DNA of 32,241 nt, from positions 1 to 32,241 of the IMG/VR virus record IMGVR_UViG_3300000236_000003. One strand, written 5' to 3'. Of the stretch, positions 1 to 8,013 are shown piece by piece. Numbering within the stretch: the first letter of the stretch is position 1; every line of letters begins with the position of its first letter. The position numbers and the translations under genes were made by a program. Below the pieces are notes generated by a model. It saw only the letters and a list, made by a program, of their open reading frames with translations, did no database searches and was not told the origin of the DNA. Origin of the DNA: a virus.

Positions 1-19
1 CAAACGCCCTTGCGACTTG

Positions 20-262
20 CTATGCTTCGGGCACGACCCCGCGCATCAGGGACTTGCACCCTTTGGATAATTTCAGATATAAATAAAATTGGCTCGAAAT
101 TTGTTTTTCCGAATTTATTTTATTTATACCTATGCCATTCAAGGCACACACATATAATATGCGATAATTGCGGGCTTCGGTGCTAATTGAAACATTTTGC
201 AAGTAAGTCTCATTTGTGCTATTTTGATACGATAGTGCGTTGAAAACCCGCAATATACGCAT
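20..262 (-). CDS. Hypothetical protein, 80 aa, doubtful
   Basis: An open frame of 80 codons begins at an ATG just after the stop of the neighbouring gene (274-564); an in-frame TTG at 280 could be an alternative start. I recognise no domain. It is polar, with a Lys-rich C-terminal stretch and no membrane segment. The DNA shares TTCAATTAGCAC with the 3' part of the DUF3310 gene (near 640), so part of this stretch may be duplicated non-coding DNA. It could equally be a chance ORF at the edge of the element. Confidence 0.25.
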   Translation of the reverse strand: MRILRVFNALSYQNSTNETYLQNVSISTEARNYRILYVCALNGIGINKINSEKQISSQFYLYLKLSKGCKSLMRGVVPEA

Positions 263-273
263 ATTATTTTTCG

Positions 274-564
274 TTAACAACTAAAAATAAAATCAAATTT
301 TTCAAGTTGCTTTTTAAAATTATATAAATTATCCGAAAGTGATAATATAGAAACAGAAATAACACTATATCCGCCATGTCGTTTCCGATATTCATCTTGA
401 GAAAGTTCATGGACGGATATACAATTATTTTCATGCCAATCAATCGTAAGATTATACGTGTCATTACCGACAGTTTTCACAAACATTATGCGATAATCAT
501 TAACATCAATACAGAATTTATTATATAATGCCTGATTTTTAATTGATAACAAAAATTCGTTCAT
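274..564 (-). CDS. Hypothetical protein, 96 aa
   Basis: A minus-strand ORF downstream of the DUF3310 gene with a 34-bp gap. The frame is open further upstream, but the ATG at 564 avoids overlapping the DUF3310 gene and gives the protein beginning MNEFLLSIKNQ. It is mixed alpha/beta in look, with residues around 30-50 (VGNDTYNLTIDW) resembling beta strands; there is no membrane segment or known motif. Its place at the end of the early operon suggests an accessory phage protein. Function unknown. Confidence 0.5.
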   Translation of the reverse strand: MNEFLLSIKNQALYNKFCIDVNDYRIMFVKTVGNDTYNLTIDWHENNCISVHELSQDEYRKRHGGYSVISVSILSLSDNLYNFKKQLEKFDFIFSC

Positions 565-598
565 AAAATAAATATTTGAAATGATTAATAATAAGTTG

Positions 599-895
599 CT
601 AACATACGGTAGCCGACCATGCGGCATGTTGTTTTGTGCTAATTGAACACATTTCTATGTGTCTGATTTCACGTTCCAAATACCATTGCGCTTTTTTGAG
701 GTCATCAAATGTAGTTCCTTTCTTGCCGGCACGCGAAATGTATTTTAGCACATTTCCGAGGCAAAAGTTCAACTGCCAAGCCTCAATAACATTAATTGCT
801 TCATACAAATTATCAGCACCGCCGTAATGCTGTGGATGATCGATTTTTTCTTCGGGAATAATCACAACGTCTCTCATTTTTTGGTTTTTTCCCAT
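599..895 (-). CDS. DUF3310 family phage protein
   Basis: This 98-aa protein carries the DUF3310 signature: HPQHYGG, then YEAINVIEAW, then LGNVLKYISRAGKKG, and DLKKAQWYLEREI. DUF3310 proteins are small phage proteins usually found among nucleotide-metabolism or replication genes, sometimes annotated as nucleotide-kinase-like, but their activity is not established. The ATG at 895 is chosen because the family begins shortly before the HPxHY motif; a start at 934 would intrude into the neighbouring gene. The last 17 residues lie outside the family core. It sits 13 bp after the DUF5131 gene and is probably co-transcribed with it. Confidence 0.88.
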   Translation of the reverse strand: MGKNQKMRDVVIIPEEKIDHPQHYGGADNLYEAINVIEAWQLNFCLGNVLKYISRAGKKGTTFDDLKKAQWYLEREIRHIEMCSISTKQHAAWSATVC

Positions 896-908
896 GATTT
901 CAGATATA

Positions 909-1715
909 TTATTTTGGGAAATTACGATACTCAAACCCTCTCACGTGCTCATAGCTGACTTGTTCAGAGGCATTGTAACAATATTCGCCGGTTATTTTTG
1001 GCGGCTCCAACATAATTGCATTGCGCTCATTTACAGTCAGATTCTCGATAGGAACATACTTGCCCCAACTCTTGAAGAATACCTGTATATTGAACATCTC
1101 GCACTCTTCTATTAGTGATTCAGCCCACTCCATGCGCATCGGTGTGGCTTTCGTGCCTGTCATGCCGCCGATGATTACCCATCTAATTTGTTCAATCCAT
1201 TCAGTTTTCAGATTCACATGCCCCGTAAGCGGCTCGAAAGAAACGAAATGCAAAGCCGCCGGATGTTCCAATAATGCCGGAATGCGCATATCTGCCGATT
1301 CCTGATTCTCGCACGAGGTGCCTAACCAAAAATTTGGCGGGTAATAATCAAACTCTAATATTTGCGGGAATTTCGTAAGCATCTGAAAAGAATGAGACTC
1401 ATTGAAATTAATGCGGTCAAGAACTGCACGGCGTATAGTTCTGTTCCAAAATGCCGGGTCTGACATTGAATTGACAAACACACGCGAAGGTTTTTTCGGA
1501 AATTCCGCAAACAGTCTATGGTCTAACATTGTAGGTGAAAATCTCGCTACATCTTCGAATATGTTTTTTCTTTTGTTAAGCGTAGCCTCACGCTCTGCAA
1601 TAGGTTTCGCAAATCGCTTCGCTATGCCGCGTGCATAGCAGTAGTTGCATCCGCCCAAGCAACCCCACACGGGATTCCACGTGTAATCTGTCCATTGGAT
1701 TTTTGATTTTTGCAT
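909..1715 (-). CDS. DUF5131 / phage Gp37-Gp68 family protein
   Basis: The 268-aa protein begins with the Gp37/Gp68 hallmark: KIQWTDYTWNPVWGC followed by CNYCYAR, giving a C-x3-C-x2-C cluster like that of radical-SAM enzymes. It continues with SMSDPAFW, FQMLTKFPQ, WLGTSCENQ, LHFVSFEPLTG and WVIIGGMTG, which follow the family order through the TIM-barrel-like body. The family is common in phages and mobile elements, and its substrate is unknown. The start at 1715 is preceded by TTTTTCAATC directly against the ATG, as in several other genes here. It probably shares a transcript with the 69-aa gene upstream and the DUF3310 gene downstream. Confidence 0.88.
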   Translation of the reverse strand: MQKSKIQWTDYTWNPVWGCLGGCNYCYARGIAKRFAKPIAEREATLNKRKNIFEDVARFSPTMLDHRLFAEFPKKPSRVFVNSMSDPAFWNRTIRRAVLDRINFNESHSFQMLTKFPQILEFDYYPPNFWLGTSCENQESADMRIPALLEHPAALHFVSFEPLTGHVNLKTEWIEQIRWVIIGGMTGTKATPMRMEWAESLIEECEMFNIQVFFKSWGKYVPIENLTVNERNAIMLEPPKITGEYCYNASEQVSYEHVRGFEYRNFPK

Positions 1716-1732
1716 GATTGAAAAATTTATTG

Positions 1733-1942
1733 TTATTTCGCATAAATAAGTAAGCATATCATTTCATTCGAGTTGTAGATTCGTAGTAATTTGAACTCAA
1801 AGTTTTTGGAAAACATAAAATCTATATCTTCCAAAATCGTAAATCTCAAAACAAAAGAAGAGATATAAAGTTGTGGCTCAACCGTTAGGTTATTTATTTC
1901 CACGAACTCCTTCGCCGCCTGTTCTAATGTATATATGTCCAT
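1733..1942 (-). CDS. Hypothetical protein, 69 aa
   Basis: A short gene with no family I recognise; it starts MDIYTLEQAAKEFVEINN. Residues 1-20 look helical and the middle is strand-rich; there is no signal peptide or clear membrane helix. The ATG at 1942 directly follows TTTTTTCAATC, the sequence seen before at least four other starts in this window, which is the best evidence that it is a real gene. It lies just downstream of the methyltransferase remnant and 17 bp before the DUF5131 gene. Confidence 0.6.
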   Translation of the reverse strand: MDIYTLEQAAKEFVEINNLTVEPQLYISSFVLRFTILEDIDFMFSKNFEFKLLRIYNSNEMICLLIYAK

Positions 1943-1979
1943 GATTGAAAAAATTATTGTTGAAAAAAATTGATTGAAA

Positions 1980-2074
1980 AATTCTATATGCTACCTCCGG
2001 AACTATGGCGTTTCCCAGTGCTGCTCTGCGGCAAGTTCAAAGTCTCCGATGCCGCTGAACAGGCTTCCGTGTGT
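1980..2074 (-). pseudogene. C5-cytosine DNA methyltransferase remnant with internal deletion
   Basis: The last residues of the primase frame read THGSLFSGIGDFELAAEQ, the N-terminal AdoMet-binding motif I of Dcm-type methyltransferases (usual form SLFSGIGGFELAAE). Directly after it, in another frame (about 1980-2018), the DNA encodes LGNAIVPEVAYRI, the C-terminal motif X (usual form GNAVVPxVAxxI). The roughly 300 residues that normally lie between are missing, including the PCQ and ENV catalytic motifs and the target-recognition domain. A methyltransferase gene downstream of the primase has therefore been collapsed by one internal deletion. It cannot be active. Confidence 0.8.
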
Positions 2075-5000
2075 AATTTGTTCAACATCAGAATGTGAAT
2101 TATCATCTTTTGTTTCATAGTTAGGAAGTGGTTGCGGAGTTTGGTGATAGGGTTGCAGTGTTGTATAGTTACGGCAGCTGAGGTCAATGCCGAGCATTTC
2201 GAAGTCAAATGCCCAACCTGTGGTTACGTTGTCGAAGCGTGTGCTTTTTGACCTACCTAGGAAGGTCTTACTGTGTTCGATGTAATATTCAAGCGAGCGT
2301 TTCGGCATAATTTCTTGTCGCGTTTTTGCGCACAGTTCGGCATAATAATTATAGATTGTGCTCATTTTCAGATACAATATTTGCTTACTTCCGTTTTTGT
2401 ACCCGGAGAAATCAAATCTCTTTTCTTCCGTTGATGCACCATTCTTCACAAGCAAGGTGATGACGATTTCGTCAATGATTCGGTAATTATCGCCGTGTCG
2501 AATTATGCCGCGTTCGGCAAGAGATACAAGGCTTTCCCAGAATGCACTGACTTCGTTGGAGCTGTTCATAATCGTATATTGCTCACGAATGCGATTCAGT
2601 GAGAGTTGAAACACATCTTCGTATTTGAACGCTAAAGTCACGCGCGATTCCAATATCTTGAATGTCGCTATAAGAATCGCATAATTCTTAATCAATCGCC
2701 CGTCCACCGACGAAGATACTTGCTCCGACAAATCCTTCTCAACATCGTAGAACGTTTGTTCGTATTCTTTTTCAATAAGCAAACGGAATCCGAGCAGCTC
2801 TTCAACTAAGTGTGTTAATCCTTTTTTCTCAATCGCTTTCAGTTCATTGAACTTGTTTTTTTGCGTTTGCGAATATTCCGGATTATAGTAAGGGAGGAAA
2901 ACAAGACGCGAAAACAAGGCGACATCCGCCGTCGGCATTTCCTGACCGCACAGTAATGCCATGGAATTAACTTGTGTCGTTTCGGTCTTAATTCCTGCCT
3001 TGATTGAACCGCGCACACGTCCGTCGCGGTTATAGATAGATTTCAGATATTCCAACTTATTGATGTCTAACGAATTCTTATACTCGTCAATCAATGCAAA
3101 TGCGTTTTTGAAATTCTCCATGTGCACTGCGGCGGCATATTCCGTGCCTTTGTGAATGTTGAGCAGGTTCTGCTCATCTCCGAAAAAGTTAAGCAGACTC
3201 TTGGCATGTTCTGTTTTTCCGGTGCCTTTCACACCGAAAAAATTAACCAATGGCAAGTTCCCTGTAATCGAAAAAATATAATCCGAAAACACAGACGTAA
3301 GCAGTGCGCAGGTAGATAGTTTGCTATTTTCACCATAGACAGAAATGAACTTTTCAGACCATTGAAAAAACGAAATATCTTGCGGTTTGCGAACGAATTT
3401 GCGCTCAGCCTTGAATACTGTTCGATCATGTTTGTACAACTCCGAAAATGCAGGGATGTAATAATTCGTATTTTGGACGGTTACAGTTCCGTAACTGTCC
3501 ACAGGCACAAACTGACGTTCATACACAATTCCGTTCGCCCATGCCCAAAAACCTTGCTTTTGCCAGCCTAAGTTTTCGATATTCTTGCAAAATTTCGTAT
3601 CGGCATACAGGCGTTGTTTCAATCGAGTGAATTTCGTTTTGTCTCCCCAAAAAAGGAAATTGCCTTTGCTTTCGCAGAATATTTGCCATTTGTCAATCTT
3701 GACCATGCTTTCAATATCAACTTCGATAATCTGTTTTTCGTTCTTGAAATTTATGATTTCAAATAGTTTGCGCGTTTCGTTGATGCTTTCTATATGGAAG
3801 AGCGGGCGAATGATATAGTTGGAATATGGCACAGAACCGCCGCTTTTTTCCTCGAAAAACAACTGATTATCTTTCTCAAACAAGCCGTATTTGTCAAGCG
3901 ATTCGAGCTGTTCTTTCGTCAATCCGTGCGGATTATTCGCATATATGGTAACTTCCTTATTATCGGAACGTTGGTTCTCTTTGAGATAATCTGAAACTAT
4001 CTTTTTGAAATCGCCTTGATTGATGACATATCCATTACTTTTGAACCTTGAAACAACATGATTAATTTTCAACATTCGCTCAGTCTCAGATAAGAATGAT
4101 ATTATTTCTGCGGATTTCTCAATTGCTGATTTCTTAGACTTATCATCACTTCCCTTGATTGAACCTATTAGCAGCTCAAAATAGAAGTCAATGAATGAAG
4201 TAGTATCTTCTATATCGTCGATCACATTGAAATATGTGATTTCAAGGTTAAACCCTACTGAAATCAGTTGCTTGAAAAGTTTCAAAAGCTTCGTTTCTCC
4301 GTTTGTATCAATCAAATCAAATTGCTCAAGCGATTCTGAGACGCTAATATTTTTCGTAAGCTTATGCAGCTCATTGAAATATGAAAAAGCTGTATTTTCT
4401 GTGAATCCGACAGTGTTAAGTTCGTTATTGAAATGCTTTTCTATAACGAAATCATTAGAAAAAACCAGCTTTGCAACATTCTTTTCCTTGATAGCTTCCT
4501 TCGCTTCTTCCCACGCAAAAAAGCCTATAACGCATTCTTTTTCTTCGGAAAGTTTTGCAGTTTTTTTGTTTAGGAGCTTTTCTTCGATGCCGAATTTTTG
4601 TGAAAGTTTTTTTCGCAAAATAATGCGTTCGGCTTCATTGTCAATGAATGAAATTGAGGTTGCAATGGTTTCGGCAACTTTCACAATATCTTTTGCGGAA
4701 TCGCTGCCGTTCAACAGCGTTTTCGCCTGAAATTCAAAGAAATCAACTTTGTTTTCACGAATATAATTCAACACTTCATCCTTTGTGCGCGACTTACCGA
4801 AGCTGTCCGGGTCTTCGCCTTCGGGCAGGATGCAAACATCAACCACGAAATCTTCGGAAAGAAACTTGTCAATGCTTTTCATTGCCGCATTTTTGCCGGC
4901 ATTATCGGCATCGAACAGCAGAATCACGTGGTATGTGAAGCGTTGAATCAGTTTCACTTGCATAGTGCTCAGAGCGGTTCCGGATGTGGCAACGGTGTTC

Positions 5001-5827
5001 GCAATGCCGAGCTGATGGAAACGCATCACGTCGGTATTGCCTTCAACTAAGAAGCACTCATCGTTGGCAACAATCGCTTTCTTTGCCTGAAATAAGCCGA
5101 AAAGTATTTTGCTTTTGTTGAAAAGCTCTGTATTTGAGCTGTTTAAGTATTTCGCTTCGCTTTTGTCGGCGGTAAGAATACGACTAGAAAAACCTATAAC
5201 TTTTCCGGATAAGTCGAAATACGGAAACATAACGCGATTTCGGAAACGGTCATATAGTGAGCGGTCTGTTTTCTTGGTTCCGGAAAGTCCGCTTTCCGTC
5301 AATAATTCAGCTTTGTATGCGCGTTTTAACGCTGCAACGCTCAGGAATTGCCAATCATCTTTCGCATAGCCGATATTGAAATCGCGCAAAATTTCAGCAT
5401 TGAAACCGCGCTCAATGCTCATATATTGGTGTGCAGCGGATTTTTCGAACGAATGTAGAAAGACTTTCTGTGCAAATTCTGTAACAATTGCAAGGCTTTC
5501 CTTGTGCGTTCGGCGAGCGGCATCGTCGGAGGATTCCGATTCTGCAACGGGAACGTTATACTTTTTCGCAATCCATTTCACTGCTTCCGGATAATTCATT
5601 GCTTCGTGTTTCATTACGAAACTGAACGCATTGCCGCTTTCGCCGCAACTGAAACATTTGTAGATGCCTTTTGCCGGAGATACCGAGAATGACGGGTTTT
5701 TTTCGTTGTGAAACGGACAAAGTCCGAGATGTGCTGTGCCTTTTCGCCGCAAATTAATGAAATCGCCGACGACATCTTCAATCTTGACGATTGATTTCAA
5801 GTGGTCTATGGTGGATACCTGTATCAT
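2003..5827 (-). CDS. Phage primase-helicase (CHC2 zinc finger, TOPRIM, P-loop ATPase)
   Basis: A 1274-aa replication protein. Residues 37-61 form a CHC2 zinc finger (C37, H40, C58, C61). A DnaG-like catalytic core follows, with TOPRIM residues E262 (VEGNTD) and D306/D308 (FDADNAG), then EGEDPDSF near 336-343. A long linker leads to a DUF927-like ATPase region with Walker A GVKGTGKT (about 865-872) and Walker B ALIDEY (about 911-916). Such proteins prime and unwind DNA at phage forks. The start at 5827 has an ATGA overlap with the upstream gene. The final ~23 residues are the methyltransferase motif-I remnant described separately, so the natural C terminus has been replaced. Confidence 0.9.
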   Translation of the reverse strand: MIQVSTIDHLKSIVKIEDVVGDFINLRRKGTAHLGLCPFHNEKNPSFSVSPAKGIYKCFSCGESGNAFSFVMKHEAMNYPEAVKWIAKKYNVPVAESESSDDAARRTHKESLAIVTEFAQKVFLHSFEKSAAHQYMSIERGFNAEILRDFNIGYAKDDWQFLSVAALKRAYKAELLTESGLSGTKKTDRSLYDRFRNRVMFPYFDLSGKVIGFSSRILTADKSEAKYLNSSNTELFNKSKILFGLFQAKKAIVANDECFLVEGNTDVMRFHQLGIANTVATSGTALSTMQVKLIQRFTYHVILLFDADNAGKNAAMKSIDKFLSEDFVVDVCILPEGEDPDSFGKSRTKDEVLNYIRENKVDFFEFQAKTLLNGSDSAKDIVKVAETIATSISFIDNEAERIILRKKLSQKFGIEEKLLNKKTAKLSEEKECVIGFFAWEEAKEAIKEKNVAKLVFSNDFVIEKHFNNELNTVGFTENTAFSYFNELHKLTKNISVSESLEQFDLIDTNGETKLLKLFKQLISVGFNLEITYFNVIDDIEDTTSFIDFYFELLIGSIKGSDDKSKKSAIEKSAEIISFLSETERMLKINHVVSRFKSNGYVINQGDFKKIVSDYLKENQRSDNKEVTIYANNPHGLTKEQLESLDKYGLFEKDNQLFFEEKSGGSVPYSNYIIRPLFHIESINETRKLFEIINFKNEKQIIEVDIESMVKIDKWQIFCESKGNFLFWGDKTKFTRLKQRLYADTKFCKNIENLGWQKQGFWAWANGIVYERQFVPVDSYGTVTVQNTNYYIPAFSELYKHDRTVFKAERKFVRKPQDISFFQWSEKFISVYGENSKLSTCALLTSVFSDYIFSITGNLPLVNFFGVKGTGKTEHAKSLLNFFGDEQNLLNIHKGTEYAAAVHMENFKNAFALIDEYKNSLDINKLEYLKSIYNRDGRVRGSIKAGIKTETTQVNSMALLCGQEMPTADVALFSRLVFLPYYNPEYSQTQKNKFNELKAIEKKGLTHLVEELLGFRLLIEKEYEQTFYDVEKDLSEQVSSSVDGRLIKNYAILIATFKILESRVTLAFKYEDVFQLSLNRIREQYTIMNSSNEVSAFWESLVSLAERGIIRHGDNYRIIDEIVITLLVKNGASTEEKRFDFSGYKNGSKQILYLKMSTIYNYYAELCAKTRQEIMPKRSLEYYIEHSKTFLGRSKSTRFDNVTTGWAFDFEMLGIDLSCRNYTTLQPYHQTPQPLPNYETKDDNSHSDVEQITHGSLFSGIGDFELAAEQHWETP

Positions 5828-6147
5828 TCGATTTCAATTAATTTGTATAAGCCAAAATAAATATCATGTGTCTGAATTTCAGAGCCGTATTTCTTAACAA
5901 GTAACTTTTTGAATTCGGAAATATCAATTCCGAAACAGAGTTTTATAATGAATTCTACCAATTGCAACTTGCTGAAATGGATTTTGTGATAATCTTCAAT
6001 TCTGATAACAGCCTTTTTTTCGTCGATTTGAGCTTCAATTTCTTTTGGCAAAAATATATTTGCCCATTCTGCATCAATCTCGGAATCGGCTTTCACAAAT
6101 ACGAAATAGTTATGCGTGTTTTGAGACTTTATTTTGAGAGGTTTCAT
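5824..6147 (-). CDS. Hypothetical early protein, 107 aa
   Basis: A small acidic protein directly before the primase, sharing an ATGA start/stop overlap with it, so the two are probably translationally coupled. I see no known motif. The N-terminal half reads as beta strands (THNYFVFVKADSE) and the C-terminal half as helices. An in-frame ATG at 6180 would overlap the upstream regulator more deeply; 6147 is preferred as the shorter overlap. Its position suggests a replication accessory role, but this is only context. Confidence 0.6.
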   Translation of the reverse strand: MKPLKIKSQNTHNYFVFVKADSEIDAEWANIFLPKEIEAQIDEKKAVIRIEDYHKIHFSKLQLVEFIIKLCFGIDISEFKKLLVKKYGSEIQTHDIYFGLYKLIEIE

Positions 6148-6622
6148 GTTTTTGTGTGTTTGGTTGTGAGAATAAGGCATAGTAAGTCGTAATAATTTCA
6201 GAAACTTCTGGCAAATAGCTATGTTTCAAGCCGTATAGCACAGTCGAATGGTCTATTCCTATAAGATTTCCAATTTCAGAAAATGAAGCTTTTGTATCAC
6301 GCTTTGCAATGTGACAATATGCGTATCGAGCAGATACAAGATAGCGTTTTCGAAGTTTCGATTTCATTAAAAAATCAGGCACATTCGCGATGTTGGCAAC
6401 TCGGCTCAATATCACAAGCAAAGAGGCATCTTCATTTTTCGACCAAATAGAATTGACCGATTCAGAAAGAACTAAGCTGATATTGATTGCAAGAGTCAAG
6501 TCAGGAATTAGCTCTCCATGTATAATACGCAAAAGAAATTTGCGTGTAACTTTGAGAGCATTTGCAGCTTCTTCAAGCGTAACTCCCTTGATTAACATAA
6601 TATTATGGATATTATTCTTCAT
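6110..6622 (-). CDS. HTH regulator with DnaA domain-IV-like C terminus
   Basis: This 170-aa protein appears to join two DNA-binding modules. Residues about 10-60 resemble an XRE-type HTH (LEEAANALKVTRKFLLRIIHG). Residues about 85-135 resemble DnaA domain IV, including SARYAYCHIAKR, FSEIGNLIG and the signature DHSTV (about 124-128) that recognises DnaA boxes. There is no AAA+ ATPase, so it is not an initiator by itself. It lies two genes upstream of the primase, which suggests origin recognition or replication control. Its start overlaps the read-through frame of the zinc-ribbon gene. Confidence is good for the DnaA-like part and lower for the XRE call. Confidence 0.72.
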   Translation of the reverse strand: MKNNIHNIMLIKGVTLEEAANALKVTRKFLLRIIHGELIPDLTLAINISLVLSESVNSIWSKNEDASLLVILSRVANIANVPDFLMKSKLRKRYLVSARYAYCHIAKRDTKASFSEIGNLIGIDHSTVLYGLKHSYLPEVSEIITTYYALFSQPNTQKHETSQNKVSKHA

Positions 6623-6665
6623 ATTCTTTTGGATTAATACCTTGTTTTTCTAAGTTCCTTGATGC

Positions 6666-6830
6666 TCATAATACATATATGAAAAATAGTCCAATACCGC
6701 CTCCGCCAAGCAGCAAAGCAAAAATTAACTTAGCACGATGCTTGTCGCACAATACTTTTTGCAATAAGGCCGACCAATAGTCTTTTTCGCCGCAAATTTC
6801 GCAGCTGTTACCGTGCTTACTCTTGCTCAT
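6666..6830 (-). CDS. Small zinc-ribbon membrane protein, 54 aa
   Basis: This short ORF encodes MSKSKHGNSCEICGEKDYWS, a second metal pair CDKH, and one membrane helix (LIFALLLGGGGIGLFFIYVL) at the C terminus. C10/C13 and C28/H31 could bind one zinc ion. Its ATG overlaps the end of the 120-aa gene by 14 bp. The same frame resumes after the TGA for 17 codons (ASRNLEKQGINPKEYEE) and ends at 6612, overlapping the next start, so the gene may once have been 72 codons long. Similar small zinc-ribbon membrane proteins occur in Bacteroidota mobile elements; function unknown. Confidence 0.6.
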   Translation of the reverse strand: MSKSKHGNSCEICGEKDYWSALLQKVLCDKHRAKLIFALLLGGGGIGLFFIYVL

Positions 6831-7179
6831 ACTCTGCAATTGCTATTCTAATTTTCACTTGCAATTCTGAAGCATCGGATATTACTTTTGTTGTTGATTC
6901 TGCTAACTTATACAGTTGCAGCGCAAGCGCATCTTCCATTATTGCGATAATCATTCCTTGTTTTTTTGTCGGAATTAATTTCGGATTATGAAACCGTCCT
7001 TTCCAAGTCTGATAGTCCATTTCGCCCATTTCTCCTAAGAATTGGTTGAGCCATTTGAACATGTCCTTACGTCCATCCGGCTGAATGATACCAAAATATT
7101 TACCGGCAATAAGCGGCGGAAGATTTGTAGATGTGTAATCGGTTTTGCAAATCCGATTATTTTTATTTTCTTTGTTCAT
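6817..7179 (-). CDS. Hypothetical early protein, 120 aa
   Basis: First gene of the leftward early operon, reading away from the 35-bp palindrome at 7255-7289. The protein begins MNKENKNNRICKTDYTS; the middle is rich in Trp and Phe (MFKWLNQFLGEMGEMDYQTW) and the C terminus is helical. No known domain. The upstream DNA holds the palindrome TTAAACGTTTAA at 7190-7201 and only a poor promoter match (TTTG-N21-TATTTAGC). Its expression is probably controlled by whatever binds these palindromes. Confidence 0.65.
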   Translation of the reverse strand: MNKENKNNRICKTDYTSTNLPPLIAGKYFGIIQPDGRKDMFKWLNQFLGEMGEMDYQTWKGRFHNPKLIPTKKQGMIIAIMEDALALQLYKLAESTTKVISDASELQVKIRIAIAEYEQE

Positions 7180-7189
7180 GTGAGATAAA

Positions 7190-7201
7190 TTAAACGTTTA
7201 A
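7190..7201. promoter_or_regulatory. 12-bp palindrome upstream of early operon
   Basis: TTAAACGTTTAA is a perfect palindrome 11 bp before the ATG of the 120-aa gene, in what would be its 5' leader or core promoter. A partial repeat (ATTAAACGC) follows. It could be an operator, but a 12-bp AT-rich palindrome is weak evidence by itself. Confidence 0.35.
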
Positions 7202-7254
7202 ATTAAACGCTAAATACGGAATTAAATAAGTAAAAACCAAATTTTAAGTAAATA

Positions 7255-7289
7255 TTTACTTAATTTAGAATTATTCTAAATTAAGTAAA
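7255..7289. promoter_or_regulatory. 35-bp perfect palindromic operator
   Basis: Two 17-bp arms surround a single central base, with no mismatch. The inner core is TTTAGAAT-T-ATTCTAAA and the outer part is TTTACTTAA/TTAAGTAAA. It lies between the divergent early operon (start 7179) and the broken HTH gene, whose TTG start at 7291 is two bases away. The size and position fit a dimeric repressor site giving autoregulation. The same 17-bp core occurs at 22463-22479. Confidence 0.8.
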
Positions 7290-7290
7290 A

Positions 7291-7647
7291 TTGAATACCG
7301 CTAATATTGAGAAGGTTGTAAAATTCAAACGCTATACGCAAAAACAAATAAGAGAGGTTCTTGAGATTTCAGCCAGCACATGGCTGAATTAGATAAACGA
7401 AAGAAGGATGCCGAGCGAAAAGATAGAAATACTCTCTAAGTTACTACCAATGAGCCTTGAAGAATTATTTCAAGAATACCCGAATGAATATGAAAAAACA
7501 GAACAAAAAAGCATAGTTAGCGAAGAAATCGCAGAGTATAAGAAATCCTTTCAGCAAGAAAGTGATATTCGGAAAGTATTGAAAGAAGTAATCGAAATTA
7601 AGAAGATATTGACTGACAATATCATTAAGCCTACTGAAAAACAGTAG
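7291..7647 (+). pseudogene. XRE-family HTH regulator interrupted by an amber codon
   Basis: The frame opens with a TTG at 7291, with a stop just upstream and no ATG. It reads through an HTH (KRYTQKQIREVLEISASTWLN), meets TAG at 7390-7392, then continues in frame as INERRMPSEKIEILSKLLPMS and an acidic coiled-coil tail to 7647. The part after the stop is exactly what an XRE domain needs (RRMPS, then an LxxLLxMSLEELF helix), so this was one 118-residue gene. An ATG at 7408 could express only the tail. It sits against the 35-bp palindrome, as expected of an autoregulated repressor. A sequencing error or amber suppression are alternatives. Confidence 0.75.
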
Positions 7648-7716
7648 ATTATAGCCGCAATATCGGCATGAAATCGGCACAAAAAGATGCAAATATTACA
7701 AAAGTTGCATTTATAA

Positions 7717-8013
7717 TATGCTGAAAATCAATGTGCGTTTTCTGACAAAATGAAAACAGGTATGAATGAAAAACAGACAAAATACGCAGGTCGCAGATGG
7801 TTACAGCTCCGAAAAGATTTGAAGTTGAAACCTGAATATCACATGTATAGCCTGCGCGATACAGGTATAATCCAGATGCTTCGTGATGGCATAAGCCCTG
7901 ATGAAGTGGCAAAGCATGCAGGGCATAGCTCTCTTGAAATAACAAGTATCTATGCCCTGCACGCTAATAAGACTGCGAACTCGCAAATCATGAGAAAAGC
8001 CGGGAAGTTCTAA
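7717..8013 (+). pseudogene. C-terminal stub of a tyrosine recombinase (integrase)
   Basis: About 98 codons remain, beginning after an in-frame TAA; the first ATG is at 7750. They contain the C-terminal catalytic motifs of tyrosine recombinases: YSLRDTGIIQML (box II arginine, with H-x-x-R seen as Y-S-L-R), EVAKHAGHSS (HxxGH-like) and ITSIYALHA with the candidate nucleophile Tyr. The N-terminal core-binding domain and the first catalytic arginine are missing. An active integrase is 300-400 aa, so this is a fragment. It runs convergently into the gene at 8010-8498, overlapping by four bases. Confidence 0.8.

Noticed and set aside
1-70. GC-richer left edge considered as a tRNA or att site
   Set aside because: No cloverleaf could be drawn and no matching repeat was found at the right end.
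4191-4730. Plus-strand 179-codon frame opposite the primase
   Set aside because: Ser/Phe-rich shadow of the Lys/Glu-rich primase linker; no domain.
7390-7392. TAG reassigned to glutamine as in some crAss-like phages
   Set aside because: Several intact genes in the window end at TAG (for example DUF3310, the spanin-like gene and the 162-aa gene), and no suppressor tRNA was seen.
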